From assembly GCF_026278345.1 (NCBI RefSeq), contig NZ_CP111085.1:2726001-2790000 (forward strand): a DNA stretch of 64,000 nucleotides, given 5' to 3'. Shown here one piece after another: positions 42,428-50,510 of this stretch (position 1 is the first letter of the stretch; every line of letters starts with the position of its first letter). A model generated the notes under the pieces. It was not told where the DNA came from. It saw only the letters and a program-made list of their open reading frames with translations, and made no database searches. The position numbers and the translations under genes were made by a program. The stretch is from Tellurirhabdus rosea. GTDB lineage: Bacteria; Bacteroidota; Bacteroidia; Cytophagales; Spirosomataceae.

Positions 42428-43366
42428 ATGGAAACGCTAATCACCGGACTTCATCACGTAACCGCCCTTGCCGGCAACGCCCAGCGCAATGTTGATTTTT
42501 ATACCGGCTTTCTCGGCCAGCGGCTCCTGAAGAAAACCATCAATTTCGACGCCCCGGACGTTTACCACCTGTACTACGGTGACGAAACGGGTTCGCCGGG
42601 CACGATCATGACGTTTTTCCCGTACGAAGGCATTCCGCGTGGCCGCAAGGGAGCCGGACAATTGACCTATACCGCCTACTCCGTCCCGACGGCTTCGCTC
42701 AGTTTCTGGATGGACCGGCTGAACAGCTTCAGCATTCCGTACGCCGGGCCTTACAAACGCTTCAACGAAACCTACCTGCGTTTCGAAGACTTCGACGGCA
42801 TGGGCGTAGAACTGGTTTTTAATGATAACGATACCCGAACGGGCTGGCACAACGACCAGATTCCGGCCGAGTTTGCCGTAAAAGGTTTCTATACCGTCAC
42901 GCTGAATGAATCGAAGGTGGACAATACGGTCAAACTGCTGACGGAAACGATGAACCACACGCTGGTAGCGGAAGAAAATGGACTGTACCGCTTTCAGTCG
43001 GGTGCCGGTGGCGCGGGCAGCTACGTCGATGTACAGGTTTCACCCAACGCGGTCCGGGCCCTGCAGGGCGGCGGGTCGGTTCACCACGTAGCTTTTGCCA
43101 CGCCGACGGACGAGACACAGTTGCAGATCCGGGAGAAACTGATGGAAGACGGATATAACCCGACGCAGGTGCTGGACCGGAATTATTTCCACAGCATTTA
43201 TTACCGGGAGCCGGGTGGTATCCTGTTCGAAGTGGCAACCAACCCGCCGGGTTTCGCCGTCGACGAACCTGTTACCGAGTTGGGGAAAACGCTTAAATTG
43301 CCCGAGTGGTACGAACCCCGCCGCGCCCAGATCGAAGCAGGGCTGCCGGTGATTGAAGTCAAATAA
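42428..43366 (+). CDS. Ring-cleaving dioxygenase (VOC family, MhqO-like)
   Basis: 312 residues with two vicinal-oxygen-chelate modules. Metal ligands are His in G-L-H-H-V-T-A (about 8-9), His in V-H-H-V-A-F (about 218) and Glu in I-L-F-E-V-A-T-N-P-P-G-F (about 269). It resembles bacterial extradiol dioxygenases such as LinE and MhqO that open hydroquinone rings. The next gene is a carboxylesterase like MhqD, so a quinone/hydroquinone detoxification role is inferred. Confidence 0.87.
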   Translation: METLITGLHHVTALAGNAQRNVDFYTGFLGQRLLKKTINFDAPDVYHLYYGDETGSPGTIMTFFPYEGIPRGRKGAGQLTYTAYSVPTASLSFWMDRLNSFSIPYAGPYKRFNETYLRFEDFDGMGVELVFNDNDTRTGWHNDQIPAEFAVKGFYTVTLNESKVDNTVKLLTETMNHTLVAEENGLYRFQSGAGGAGSYVDVQVSPNAVRALQGGGSVHHVAFATPTDETQLQIREKLMEDGYNPTQVLDRNYFHSIYYREPGGILFEVATNPPGFAVDEPVTELGKTLKLPEWYEPRRAQIEAGLPVIEVK

Positions 43367-43374
43367 AAGGAAGG

Positions 43375-43540
43375 AGATAGGGGACATTAGACACCAGACA
43401 AGAGAGGCTAGACATGAGGTATGAGACGGAACCGGCTTACGCTGGGTTTGTCCATCTCCCAAATTCCAAGTATCCTGTCCAGCGTCCCTTGTCCAGTGTC
43501 TAGTGTCTAACGTCTTTTCTCTAACGTCTTGTCTCTTATC
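43375..43540. repeat. Imperfect inverted repeat of TTAGACA/TGTCTAA words
   Basis: The 181-bp spacer holds GACATTAGACACCAGACAAG on the left and, inverted, several TGTCTA(A/G) and CTTGTC(T/C) words on the right, around a central part without similarity. It forms a long imperfect hairpin between the dioxygenase and the esterase, ending 7 bp before the esterase ATG. Confidence 0.65.
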
Positions 43541-43547
43541 TACAACA

Positions 43548-44216
43548 ATGATCCACAATCCAAACAATATTGCAACCGCTGGCGTCCCGCTGGAGAAGGC
43601 TTCCAAGGTCATGATTATGGTCCACGGCCGGGGAGGGTCCGCCCAGGATATTCTGTCGCTGTCGCAGTACATCGAAGACGACACGTTTGCCTTCGTTGCC
43701 CCACAGGCGGCGAACAGTACCTGGTATCCGCACTCTTTTCTTCGCCCGATGGAAGAGAACGAGCCTTATCTGTCGTCGGCCCTGACAACGCTGGCCGGGG
43801 TCCGGGCGCGGTTGCAGTCGGATTTCAATTTCAAATCGCACCAGATCTTCTGGCTCGGATTTTCGCAGGGGGCCTGTCTGTCGCTCGAATTTACCGCCCG
43901 GAACCCGCTGCCGTACGGCGGCATTTTTGGCCTGAGCGGCGGGCTGATCGGTCCGCCGGGAACGCCGCGGCTGTACGACGGAGAGTTTGACGGGACGCCG
44001 GTTTTTCTGGGGTGCAGCGACAAAGACCCGCACATTCCAAAAGAGCGCGTGATCGAGTCAGAAGGCGTATTTCGGGCGATGGGTGCGCTGGTCACGATGA
44101 AATTGTACCCAAATTTTCCGCATTCGGTCAACGAAGACCAGCTAAAAATCGTTAATGAATTGATAGCCGGAACGCCAACCCCCGGGGTGCGCATCGGCCA
44201 GTCGGAAAGCGATTAA
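43548..44216 (+). CDS. Phospholipase/carboxylesterase family hydrolase (MhqD-like)
   Basis: 222 residues from the ATG at 43548; the frame upstream runs through repeat DNA. Alpha/beta hydrolase with H-G-R-G-G (26-30), nucleophile G-F-S106-Q-G-A, acid Asp near 158-160 (C-S-D-K-D-P-H-I-P) and His192 (F-P-H-S-V-N). With the dioxygenase upstream it matches the MhqO/MhqD pairing known from Bacillus quinone resistance. It is 12 bp before the muconolactone isomerase-like gene. Confidence 0.85.
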   Translation: MIHNPNNIATAGVPLEKASKVMIMVHGRGGSAQDILSLSQYIEDDTFAFVAPQAANSTWYPHSFLRPMEENEPYLSSALTTLAGVRARLQSDFNFKSHQIFWLGFSQGACLSLEFTARNPLPYGGIFGLSGGLIGPPGTPRLYDGEFDGTPVFLGCSDKDPHIPKERVIESEGVFRAMGALVTMKLYPNFPHSVNEDQLKIVNELIAGTPTPGVRIGQSESD

Positions 44217-44228
44217 CTCTCTACTCCT

Positions 44229-44525
44229 ATGAGCCAGTTTATGATCGAATTTGACCTTCCGCAGGAAATGACGGAAGAGTTTATGCTTAAAATTCCGGCT
44301 CAACGTATTAAAGTCAACGAGTTGATGGAAAGCGGCACCATTCTGTCGTATTCTCTTTCCATGGACCGCCAGAAACTTTGGTGCGTCATTAAAGCGCAGA
44401 CGGAAATCGATGTCATGAACATCATCGAAGAGTTCCCGCTCATTGATTACATGGAGCCAACTATTTCCGAACTGATGTTCAACAACATCGTTTCGCTGCG
44501 TATGCCGCTGTTTTCGTTGAACTGA
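44229..44525 (+). CDS. Muconolactone isomerase-like (ferredoxin-like fold) protein
   Basis: 98 residues. The pattern E-F-D-L-P near residue 7, V-N-E-L-M-E-S-G-T-I-L-S-Y-S-L-S, K-L-W-C-V-I-K-A, and I-I-E-E-F-P-L-I-D-Y-M resembles the muconolactone delta-isomerase family, a dimeric alpha+beta barrel. It is probably co-transcribed with the esterase 12 bp upstream; a role in handling ring-cleavage products is plausible but not shown. An intrinsic terminator follows. Confidence 0.75.
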   Translation: MSQFMIEFDLPQEMTEEFMLKIPAQRIKVNELMESGTILSYSLSMDRQKLWCVIKAQTEIDVMNIIEEFPLIDYMEPTISELMFNNIVSLRMPLFSLN

Positions 44526-44542
44526 AGTCATTATGTTCCATC

Positions 44543-44580
44543 AGCCCGAATCTTTTAAATGGAGGTTCGGGCTTTGCCCT
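44543..44580 (+). terminator. Intrinsic terminator of the dioxygenase-esterase-isomerase set
   Basis: AGCCCGAA pairs with TTCGGGCT around a 15-nt loop, followed by TTGCCCTTTT. Confidence 0.65.
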
Positions 44581-44621
44581 TTTCTGGAAGCCTTACCTTC
44601 GCCCAACCGTACATTTTTGCT

Positions 44622-45053
44622 ATGCCTACTTTTTTACGCCGTTTCCTGTACCTTACCTTTCTGATTCTAAGCGGGCTTACCGCGCTGAGCGGTTATTCGC
44701 AAACCGAAACGGGCCAAAGTCGCCAGCGGCAGGAAAAGCAGCTCGACCGCCGGCCGGTTCAGACCCGCTATCAGGCCCGGCAAAGCGTTCCGCCGAAAGT
44801 CTACGAAGTCCTGCGCTACGTCCGGGCTAACCGGCGGCCACCGGACGGCTACGTCGGCGGACGGCGATTCGGTAATTACGAAAACCATCTGCCCCGCCGG
44901 GATTTGTCAGGTGAAGAAATCCGGTATCAGGAGTGGGATGTTAATCCGAAAGTATCCGGCCGGAACCGGGGCGCGGAACGGCTCGTGACCGGCTCCGACG
45001 GCCGGGCCTGGTTCACGCAAGATCATTATAATTCGTTTGTTGAAGTGAAATAA
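44622..45053 (+). CDS. Secreted barnase-type ribonuclease
   Basis: 143 residues from the ATG at 44622. Signal peptide (residues 1-26, ending Gly-Tyr-Ser-Gln), a basic linker, then a barnase/N1-T1 type domain (about 56-143). The catalytic set aligns with barnase: Glu104 (Y-Q-E-W-D-V) as base, Arg116 and Arg120 (N-R-G-A-E-R-L), and His135 (D-H-Y-N-S-F) as acid; G-G-R-R-F-G-N also matches. So an active secreted RNase is expected. The barstar-like inhibitor gene follows, after a hairpin. Confidence 0.9.
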   Translation: MPTFLRRFLYLTFLILSGLTALSGYSQTETGQSRQRQEKQLDRRPVQTRYQARQSVPPKVYEVLRYVRANRRPPDGYVGGRRFGNYENHLPRRDLSGEEIRYQEWDVNPKVSGRNRGAERLVTGSDGRAWFTQDHYNSFVEVK

Positions 45054-45063
45054 AAGGGTGTAT

Positions 45064-45153
45064 TTCTCGCAGATTGACGCAGATTTTTATCGCGGATTTT
45101 CGCTGAAAATTCTGTGTCAATCTGCGCTAAAAATCCGCGTCAATCTGCGAGAA
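45064..45153. repeat. Hairpin between RNase and inhibitor genes, 25-bp arms
   Basis: Arms 45064-45088 and 45129-45153 are reverse complements with one mismatch (TTCTCGCAGATTGACGC...), and the 40-nt loop repeats the same GCGGATTTTCGC-type words. It is the same word family as 30776-30864. It fills the gap between the barnase and barstar genes. Confidence 0.85.
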
Positions 45154-45179
45154 CCGCCCTTCAATAACCCCCAGAAAGC

Positions 45180-45617
45180 ATGCCCAATTTTGTCTTTATC
45201 CCGTCCGAAGCGGTCCTCAGCCAGTACGCCGGGTTTCGCATTGCCAGAATAGACGGTCGGCAGACGCCCACGCTGAAGGCGTTCTACGAAGCCATTGCCG
45301 TAGCGCTGGACTTCCCGGACTATTTCGGGTACAACCTCGACTCCCTCGACGAACTGCTCAACGATTTCGACTGGCTCGAAGACGAAAAAGTCGTCCTCTA
45401 CATCGCCAACAGCGACGCCTTTCTGGCCCAGGAGCCTAAGGAAGAGAAAATCGTCGATCTGCTGAACATCCTCGACGCGACGGCCGAAGACTGGAAATAC
45501 GTCGATGAGGAGGTCGAAGAAATTTCGCCGATGGAGTTGGTCATTGCCCTGGACCCGAGCCCGCGGATGCAGGATTTGTTCGACCGCGAAGATTTTGCGT
45601 ACCAGGTCGTTTCTTAG
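45180..45617 (+). CDS. Barstar family ribonuclease inhibitor
   Basis: 145 residues, cytosolic and very acidic. F-P-D-Y-F-G-Y-N-L-D-S-L-D-E-L-L (about 45-60) aligns with the barstar recognition loop and helix. Asp35 of barstar corresponds to Asp54, but the key Asp39, which contacts the RNase catalytic site, is Glu58 here, and Trp38 is Asp57. It would protect the cell from the barnase-type RNase encoded 127 bp upstream. Confidence 0.88.
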   Translation: MPNFVFIPSEAVLSQYAGFRIARIDGRQTPTLKAFYEAIAVALDFPDYFGYNLDSLDELLNDFDWLEDEKVVLYIANSDAFLAQEPKEEKIVDLLNILDATAEDWKYVDEEVEEISPMELVIALDPSPRMQDLFDREDFAYQVVS

Positions 45618-45761
45618 CGGCCTTTTTTGCAACAAAACGGAAAACCACTGTGTTAAGCCGTTAACTTTTGCCGCAGGGATTTTCGTCTTTGCGGCTTTTA
45701 GCGTTAAGCCTGATTTATTGATCTTTCAGCCTGCGGTACCGTTTCCGGCAGGTTTCCATGT

Positions 45762-48700
45762 ATGAAAGTAGCCGATTTACTCTCTCTTTACACAGAGGAA
45801 AGTTTTATCAAACTGATCGCCGGGCAGATTGCCCAGCTAGGTTCGGAGCCCGCCCGGGTGCAGTTGAAAGGCATCGCCGGCAGTCTGGATGCCGTTCTGG
45901 CGGCGGCCATTTACCGAATTAATCAGGGCACGCACCTTTTTATTCTTTCGGATAAAGAGGAAGCTTCCTACTTCTTCAATGATCTGCAGAATCTGCTGGG
46001 GCAGACCGAGCGCGGTTCCGATACCGTGCTGTTTTTCCCCATGTCTTACAAAAAGCCGTATCAATACGAGGAAGTGGAAAATGCCAATGTGCTGATGCGG
46101 GCCGAGGTCCTCAACAAACTCAATGCGTCGCCCAAAGAAGGTGTGCTGGTGGTGACCTACCCGGAAGCGCTGTCCGAAAAAGTCATCAACAAGAAGACTC
46201 TGCGGGCTAATACGCTGACCGTGCGGGTCGGCGACCGGCTCGACGCCAATTTCGTCAACGAACTGCTTAACAGTTACGATTTCGAAAAGACGGACTTTGT
46301 CTACGAAGCGGGGCAGTTTTCCATCCGCGGCGGCATCATTGACGTCTTTTCGTTCGCGAGCGAATTTCCGTACCGGATCGAGCTGTTCGGCGATGAAGTG
46401 GACAGCATTCGGGCTTTCAATCCGGAGACGCAGCTTTCCACGGACGCCGTCGAGAGCATCAACATTATTCCCAACATTGAAAACAAGCTGGTCCACGAAA
46501 GCCGGGAGCCGTTCCTCGACTTTTTTCCGGAGCACACGGCCGTCTGGTTCAAAGATGTAGAACTGACGCTGGAACTGCTGGAAAACAGTTTCGAGAAAGC
46601 CGAACAGAGCCTGGAAAAGATCGTAGGCGGTAAAGGCGGCATTCAGGTGGTATCCGACCCGAACGAGCTGTTCGAAACCCGCCGGGGCTTTCTCAACCAG
46701 GTGAAAACGTTCCGGACGGTCGAGTTTGGCCGCCGTTTTTATTTCAAGACCGAAGGGCGGCTCACGTACCAGTCGCGGCCGCAGCCCTCGTTCAACAAGG
46801 ACTTCAAGCGGCTGGTCGATAATCTTGGCGAAAACCAGCAGAAGGGCTACACGAACATCATCGTGGCGGAGTCCTTCAAACAGCAGGAACGCCTGCGGAC
46901 CATTTTTGAAGAACTCGACCGCTTTTTGAAGTTTCAGCCCCTATCGATTTCGCTCAAGGAAGGGTTTGTCGACGAACACCTGAAACTGGTCTGCTACACC
47001 GACCACCAGATCTTTGACCGATATTACAAATACCGCGTCCGGGACAAGTTTTCCAAATCGAAGGCGCTGACCCTGCGGGAACTGAAGACACTGCAGCCGG
47101 GCGATTACGTCACGCATGTAGACCACGGCATCGGGCGGTTTGCGGGTCTGGAAAAAGTGGACGTCGGCGGTCGTGAGCAGGAAGCCGTGCGCCTGATTTA
47201 CCGCGACAACGACATTCTGCTCGTCAGCATCCAGAGTCTGCACAAGATTGCCAAGTACAGCGGCAAGGAAGGCGGCCCGCCGACGATGAGCAAGCTCGGT
47301 TCGCAGGAATGGGAACTCAAGAAGTCCCGCGTCAAGAAACAGGTCAAGGATATCGCCAAAGAGCTGATCGCCCTGTACTCGAAACGCCGCACGGCCCCGG
47401 GCTACGCCTTTTCGCACGACAGCTTTCTGCAGGCCGAACTGGAATCCTCGTTCATTTACGAAGATACCCCCGACCAGGCCAAAGCAACCAACGACGTCAA
47501 GGACGATATGGAACGGCCGCACCCGATGGACCGCCTCGTCTGCGGCGACGTGGGCTTCGGCAAAACGGAAGTGGCCATCCGGGCGGCGTTCAAGGCCGTC
47601 TGCGACAACAAACAGGTCGCGATTCTGGTCCCGACGACCATTCTGGCGATGCAGCACTACAACACGTTCCGCGAGCGGCTGGCCGATTTTCCGGTGAAGA
47701 TCGAGTACATCAACCGTTTCAAAACAACGACGCAGATCAAGGACACCCTGAGACGCGTGGCGGCGGGCGAAACGCAGATTCTCATCGGAACGCACCGGAT
47801 TGTCAACAAGGACGTCAAATTCAAGGACCTCGGCCTGCTGGTGATTGATGAAGAGCAGAAGTTCGGCGTTAAAGTCAAAGACCGCCTGAAGGAAATGCGT
47901 GTGGAGGTAGACGTGTTGACCCTGACGGCCACGCCCATTCCCCGGACCCTGCACTTCTCGCTGATGGGCGCCCGCGACCTTTCGGTGATTGCCACTCCAC
48001 CGCCCAACCGCCAGCCTGTCACGACGGAAGTACACGTTTTCCACGAGAATGTGGTGCGCGACGCCATCAGCTACGAAATCCGGCGCGGCGGTCAGGTGTT
48101 TTTTGTCCATAACCGGGTCAACGATATCGAGTCTATGGCCAGCCTCATCATCCGGCTCGTCCCGGACGCTAAAGTGGCTGTGGCCCACGGGCAGATGGAA
48201 GGGGAGAAGCTGGAGCGGATTATGACCAAGTTCATCGAAGGTGATTACGACGTACTGGTATCGACCAACATCATCGAGTCCGGTCTCGACATTCCGAACG
48301 CCAACACCATCATGATCAATTCGGCGCACATGTTCGGGCTGTCGGACCTGCACCAGATGCGCGGGCGGGTGGGCCGTTCGAACAAAAAAGCGTTTTGCTA
48401 TTTACTGACCCCGCCGATGTCGGTGCTGACTACGGACGCCCGGAAGCGCCTGCAAACACTGGAGGACTTCTCTGAACTGGGCGAAGGGTTCAAAATCGCC
48501 ATGCGTGACCTCGACATCCGCGGGGCGGGCAACCTGCTGGGCGCCGAACAGAGCGGATTTATCAACGATTTAGGGTACGAAATGTATCACAAGATTCTGG
48601 ATGAAGCCGTTCAGGAACTGAAAGAAACCGAGTTTAAAGACCTGTTTGCGCCCAATGACGACTTCTTCAAGTCGGTTTTGCCGGACACGGTTATCGAGAC

Positions 48701-49130
48701 GGACCTGGAAGTGCTGATTCCGGAAAAATATGTATCCAATATTTCTGAACGTCTGGCGTTGTATTCCCGGCTGGACAACATCCAGACGCAGCAGGAGCTA
48801 GATGAATTCCGGGCTTCGCTCGTCGACCGGTTCGGAGCGCTGCCCGACGGTGTCGAGAACCTGATCAAGCTGGTGGATGTACGCTGGAAAGCAGAACAGT
48901 TACAGCTTGAAAAATTGACTCTTAAGAATAATATCCTGCGCGGAACATTCGTTTCAGAAGGGAATGACGAGTTCTTTAAATCCGGTCAGTTTGGTCAAGT
49001 AATCGACTACGTTCAGAAACATCCGGCCGTTTGTTCGATGAAAGAAATAAAAGGCAAGCTGGTGGTGAAGCAGGAACACGTTACATCCGTAGATCAGATG
49101 CGTGATATTCTGGCGAAGATGTTGGAGTGA
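45762..49130 (+). CDS. mfd: Transcription-repair coupling factor
   Basis: 1122 residues. Removes RNA polymerase stalled at DNA lesions and recruits UvrA. The UvrB-like N-terminal part, the RNA-polymerase-interacting domain (L-Q-P-G-D-Y-V-T-H-V-D-H-G-I-G-R-F, about 445) and the RecG-like helicase are in order. Walker A is G-D-V-G-F-G-K-T-E (about 595), Walker B D-E-E-Q (about 694), and motif VI G-R-V-G-R-S. A TRCF domain closes it. The spacer before it (45618-45761) has loosely repeated GTTAAGCC and TTGCGGC words. Confidence 0.95.
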   Translation: MKVADLLSLYTEESFIKLIAGQIAQLGSEPARVQLKGIAGSLDAVLAAAIYRINQGTHLFILSDKEEASYFFNDLQNLLGQTERGSDTVLFFPMSYKKPYQYEEVENANVLMRAEVLNKLNASPKEGVLVVTYPEALSEKVINKKTLRANTLTVRVGDRLDANFVNELLNSYDFEKTDFVYEAGQFSIRGGIIDVFSFASEFPYRIELFGDEVDSIRAFNPETQLSTDAVESINIIPNIENKLVHESREPFLDFFPEHTAVWFKDVELTLELLENSFEKAEQSLEKIVGGKGGIQVVSDPNELFETRRGFLNQVKTFRTVEFGRRFYFKTEGRLTYQSRPQPSFNKDFKRLVDNLGENQQKGYTNIIVAESFKQQERLRTIFEELDRFLKFQPLSISLKEGFVDEHLKLVCYTDHQIFDRYYKYRVRDKFSKSKALTLRELKTLQPGDYVTHVDHGIGRFAGLEKVDVGGREQEAVRLIYRDNDILLVSIQSLHKIAKYSGKEGGPPTMSKLGSQEWELKKSRVKKQVKDIAKELIALYSKRRTAPGYAFSHDSFLQAELESSFIYEDTPDQAKATNDVKDDMERPHPMDRLVCGDVGFGKTEVAIRAAFKAVCDNKQVAILVPTTILAMQHYNTFRERLADFPVKIEYINRFKTTTQIKDTLRRVAAGETQILIGTHRIVNKDVKFKDLGLLVIDEEQKFGVKVKDRLKEMRVEVDVLTLTATPIPRTLHFSLMGARDLSVIATPPPNRQPVTTEVHVFHENVVRDAISYEIRRGGQVFFVHNRVNDIESMASLIIRLVPDAKVAVAHGQMEGEKLERIMTKFIEGDYDVLVSTNIIESGLDIPNANTIMINSAHMFGLSDLHQMRGRVGRSNKKAFCYLLTPPMSVLTTDARKRLQTLEDFSELGEGFKIAMRDLDIRGAGNLLGAEQSGFINDLGYEMYHKILDEAVQELKETEFKDLFAPNDDFFKSVLPDTVIETDLEVLIPEKYVSNISERLALYSRLDNIQTQQELDEFRASLVDRFGALPDGVENLIKLVDVRWKAEQLQLEKLTLKNNILRGTFVSEGNDEFFKSGQFGQVIDYVQKHPAVCSMKEIKGKLVVKQEHVTSVDQMRDILAKMLE

Positions 49131-49190
49131 GCATTGGGAAGTTAATACCAGAGAATCTATTTTTGGAGGTCTATCAGTTACATAAACACA

Positions 49191-50456
49191 ATGAATCGAA
49201 AGCAACCGTTACGTTCAATTGCCGTTATGCTGGCTTTCACGGCGGCCTTTGCTGCGTGTAAAAGTAAGCGCCCGACGAGCGTGAATCCGGGCAAGCAGAG
49301 TACGGCCACGGGTATTGCGTACAACCAGAAGGAAGGGTTTCAGGTAGCGAAGTACAAAGGGCAGAGCGCCGGGCCAAACCTGGTGTTTGTGGAGGGCGGC
49401 CGTTTTACGATGGGCGCTTTGGAGGAAGACGTAGTAAATTCCCGGGATAACCGCGAGCGGACGGTCAGCATCCAGTCGTTCTACATGGACGAAACCGAAA
49501 TTGCCAACATTCACTACCTCGAATACCTGAACGCCGTCCAGAAGGATTCGTCGGAAGAATTTTATACCCGCGCCCTGCCAGACACCAACGTCTGGACGCA
49601 CCCCCTGTCGTATAACGACCCGTACGTGACGCAGTACCTGCGCTTCCCGGGCTTCCGGTATTACCCGGTCGTCGGCGTATCGTGGGTGCAGGCGAACGAC
49701 TACGCGATCTGGCGTACGAATGCCGTGAATGCGAACCTGATGGGCAAAGATGCCTCGAAAGGCCAGAAGAAAGGCTTCTCCCTGAAACGTCGTAAGAAAG
49801 GTGACGTGGAAGGTGCCGAGCAGGCTGCTCCGGAAGCGAAAGGTTCACAAACCAACTACGCTCTCGAAAGCGGTCGCATCCTGCCGAACTACCGCCTGCC
49901 GTCAGAAGCCGAATGGGAGTACGCCGCAAAAGCACTGATCGGTACGCAGTACCTCGACGAAAACCAGTCGAACCAGCGGATCTATCCGTGGGACGGGTCA
50001 TCGGTACGGAACCCGCAGCGCGGTCGTAAGCAGGGCCAGATGCTGGCGAACTTCAAGCGTGGCCGCGGTGACTACGCCGGTATTGCCGGAAAATCGAACG
50101 ACGGCGCGATCATCACTCAGGAAATCTATTCGTATCCCCCGAACGACTTTGGTCTGTACAACATGGCCGGAAACGTCAACGAGTGGGTGTATGACGTGTA
50201 CCGCCCGCTTTCGTATCAGGACGTCAACGACCTGAACCCGCTGCGCCGGAACGGATACCTGGACGAAGAGAAGAACTACGACCAGAAGAACAGCAACTCG
50301 CTGATCAACGACAAAGCCCGCGTTTACAAAGGCGGTTCCTGGTCCGACGTTTCTTACTGGCTCGCTCCGGGAACGCGGCGTTACCTCGATCAGGATTCGG
50401 CAACGGCTACCATCGGTTTCCGCTGCGCCATGATCGCCGGAGGACGGAACAAGTAA
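49191..50456 (+). CDS. gldJ: Gliding motility lipoprotein GldJ
   Basis: 421 residues. Lipoprotein signal with Cys23 (A-A-F-A-A-C-K-S-K). The FGE-sulfatase/SUMF1 fold follows: V-E-G-G-R-F-T-M-G (about 67-75), Y-M-D-E-T-E-I-A-N, R-L-P-S-E-A-E-W-E-Y-A (about 231), G-N-V-N-E-W-V-Y-D, and K-G-G-S-W. GldJ is needed for gliding and type IX secretion in Flavobacterium and stabilises GldK. It starts 61 bp after mfd and ends before a strong terminator. An insertion of charged residues (about 190-220) is odd for the family. Confidence 0.87.
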   Translation: MNRKQPLRSIAVMLAFTAAFAACKSKRPTSVNPGKQSTATGIAYNQKEGFQVAKYKGQSAGPNLVFVEGGRFTMGALEEDVVNSRDNRERTVSIQSFYMDETEIANIHYLEYLNAVQKDSSEEFYTRALPDTNVWTHPLSYNDPYVTQYLRFPGFRYYPVVGVSWVQANDYAIWRTNAVNANLMGKDASKGQKKGFSLKRRKKGDVEGAEQAAPEAKGSQTNYALESGRILPNYRLPSEAEWEYAAKALIGTQYLDENQSNQRIYPWDGSSVRNPQRGRKQGQMLANFKRGRGDYAGIAGKSNDGAIITQEIYSYPPNDFGLYNMAGNVNEWVYDVYRPLSYQDVNDLNPLRRNGYLDEEKNYDQKNSNSLINDKARVYKGGSWSDVSYWLAPGTRRYLDQDSATATIGFRCAMIAGGRNK

Positions 50457-50481
50457 CTATTGGTTTTTGCTGATACATTTT

Positions 50482-50510
50482 TGCGGCCGCCCGGTTATCG
50501 GGCGGCCGCA
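50482..50510. terminator. Bidirectional terminator overlapping the comF stop codon
   Basis: TGCGGCCGCCCG and CGGGCGGCCGCA form a perfect 12-bp stem with a 5-nt loop; the comF stop (minus strand, 50495-50497) lies in the loop. T-rich tails exist on both sides, so it serves gldJ and comF. Confidence 0.8.

Noticed and set aside
45618..45761. Possible inverted repeat between barstar and mfd
   Set aside because: GTTAAGCC and TTGCGGC words recur, but the pairing is short and broken; it does not reach the standard of the other hairpins.
46941..48353. 470-codon minus-strand open frame
   Set aside because: Lies entirely within mfd, opposite its helicase domain; no start context or family similarity.
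49191..50456. Reading the SUMF1-fold protein as a formylglycine-generating or EgtB-type enzyme
   Set aside because: It is a lipoprotein with the GldJ-like sequence start and position, so the fold is likely structural rather than catalytic.
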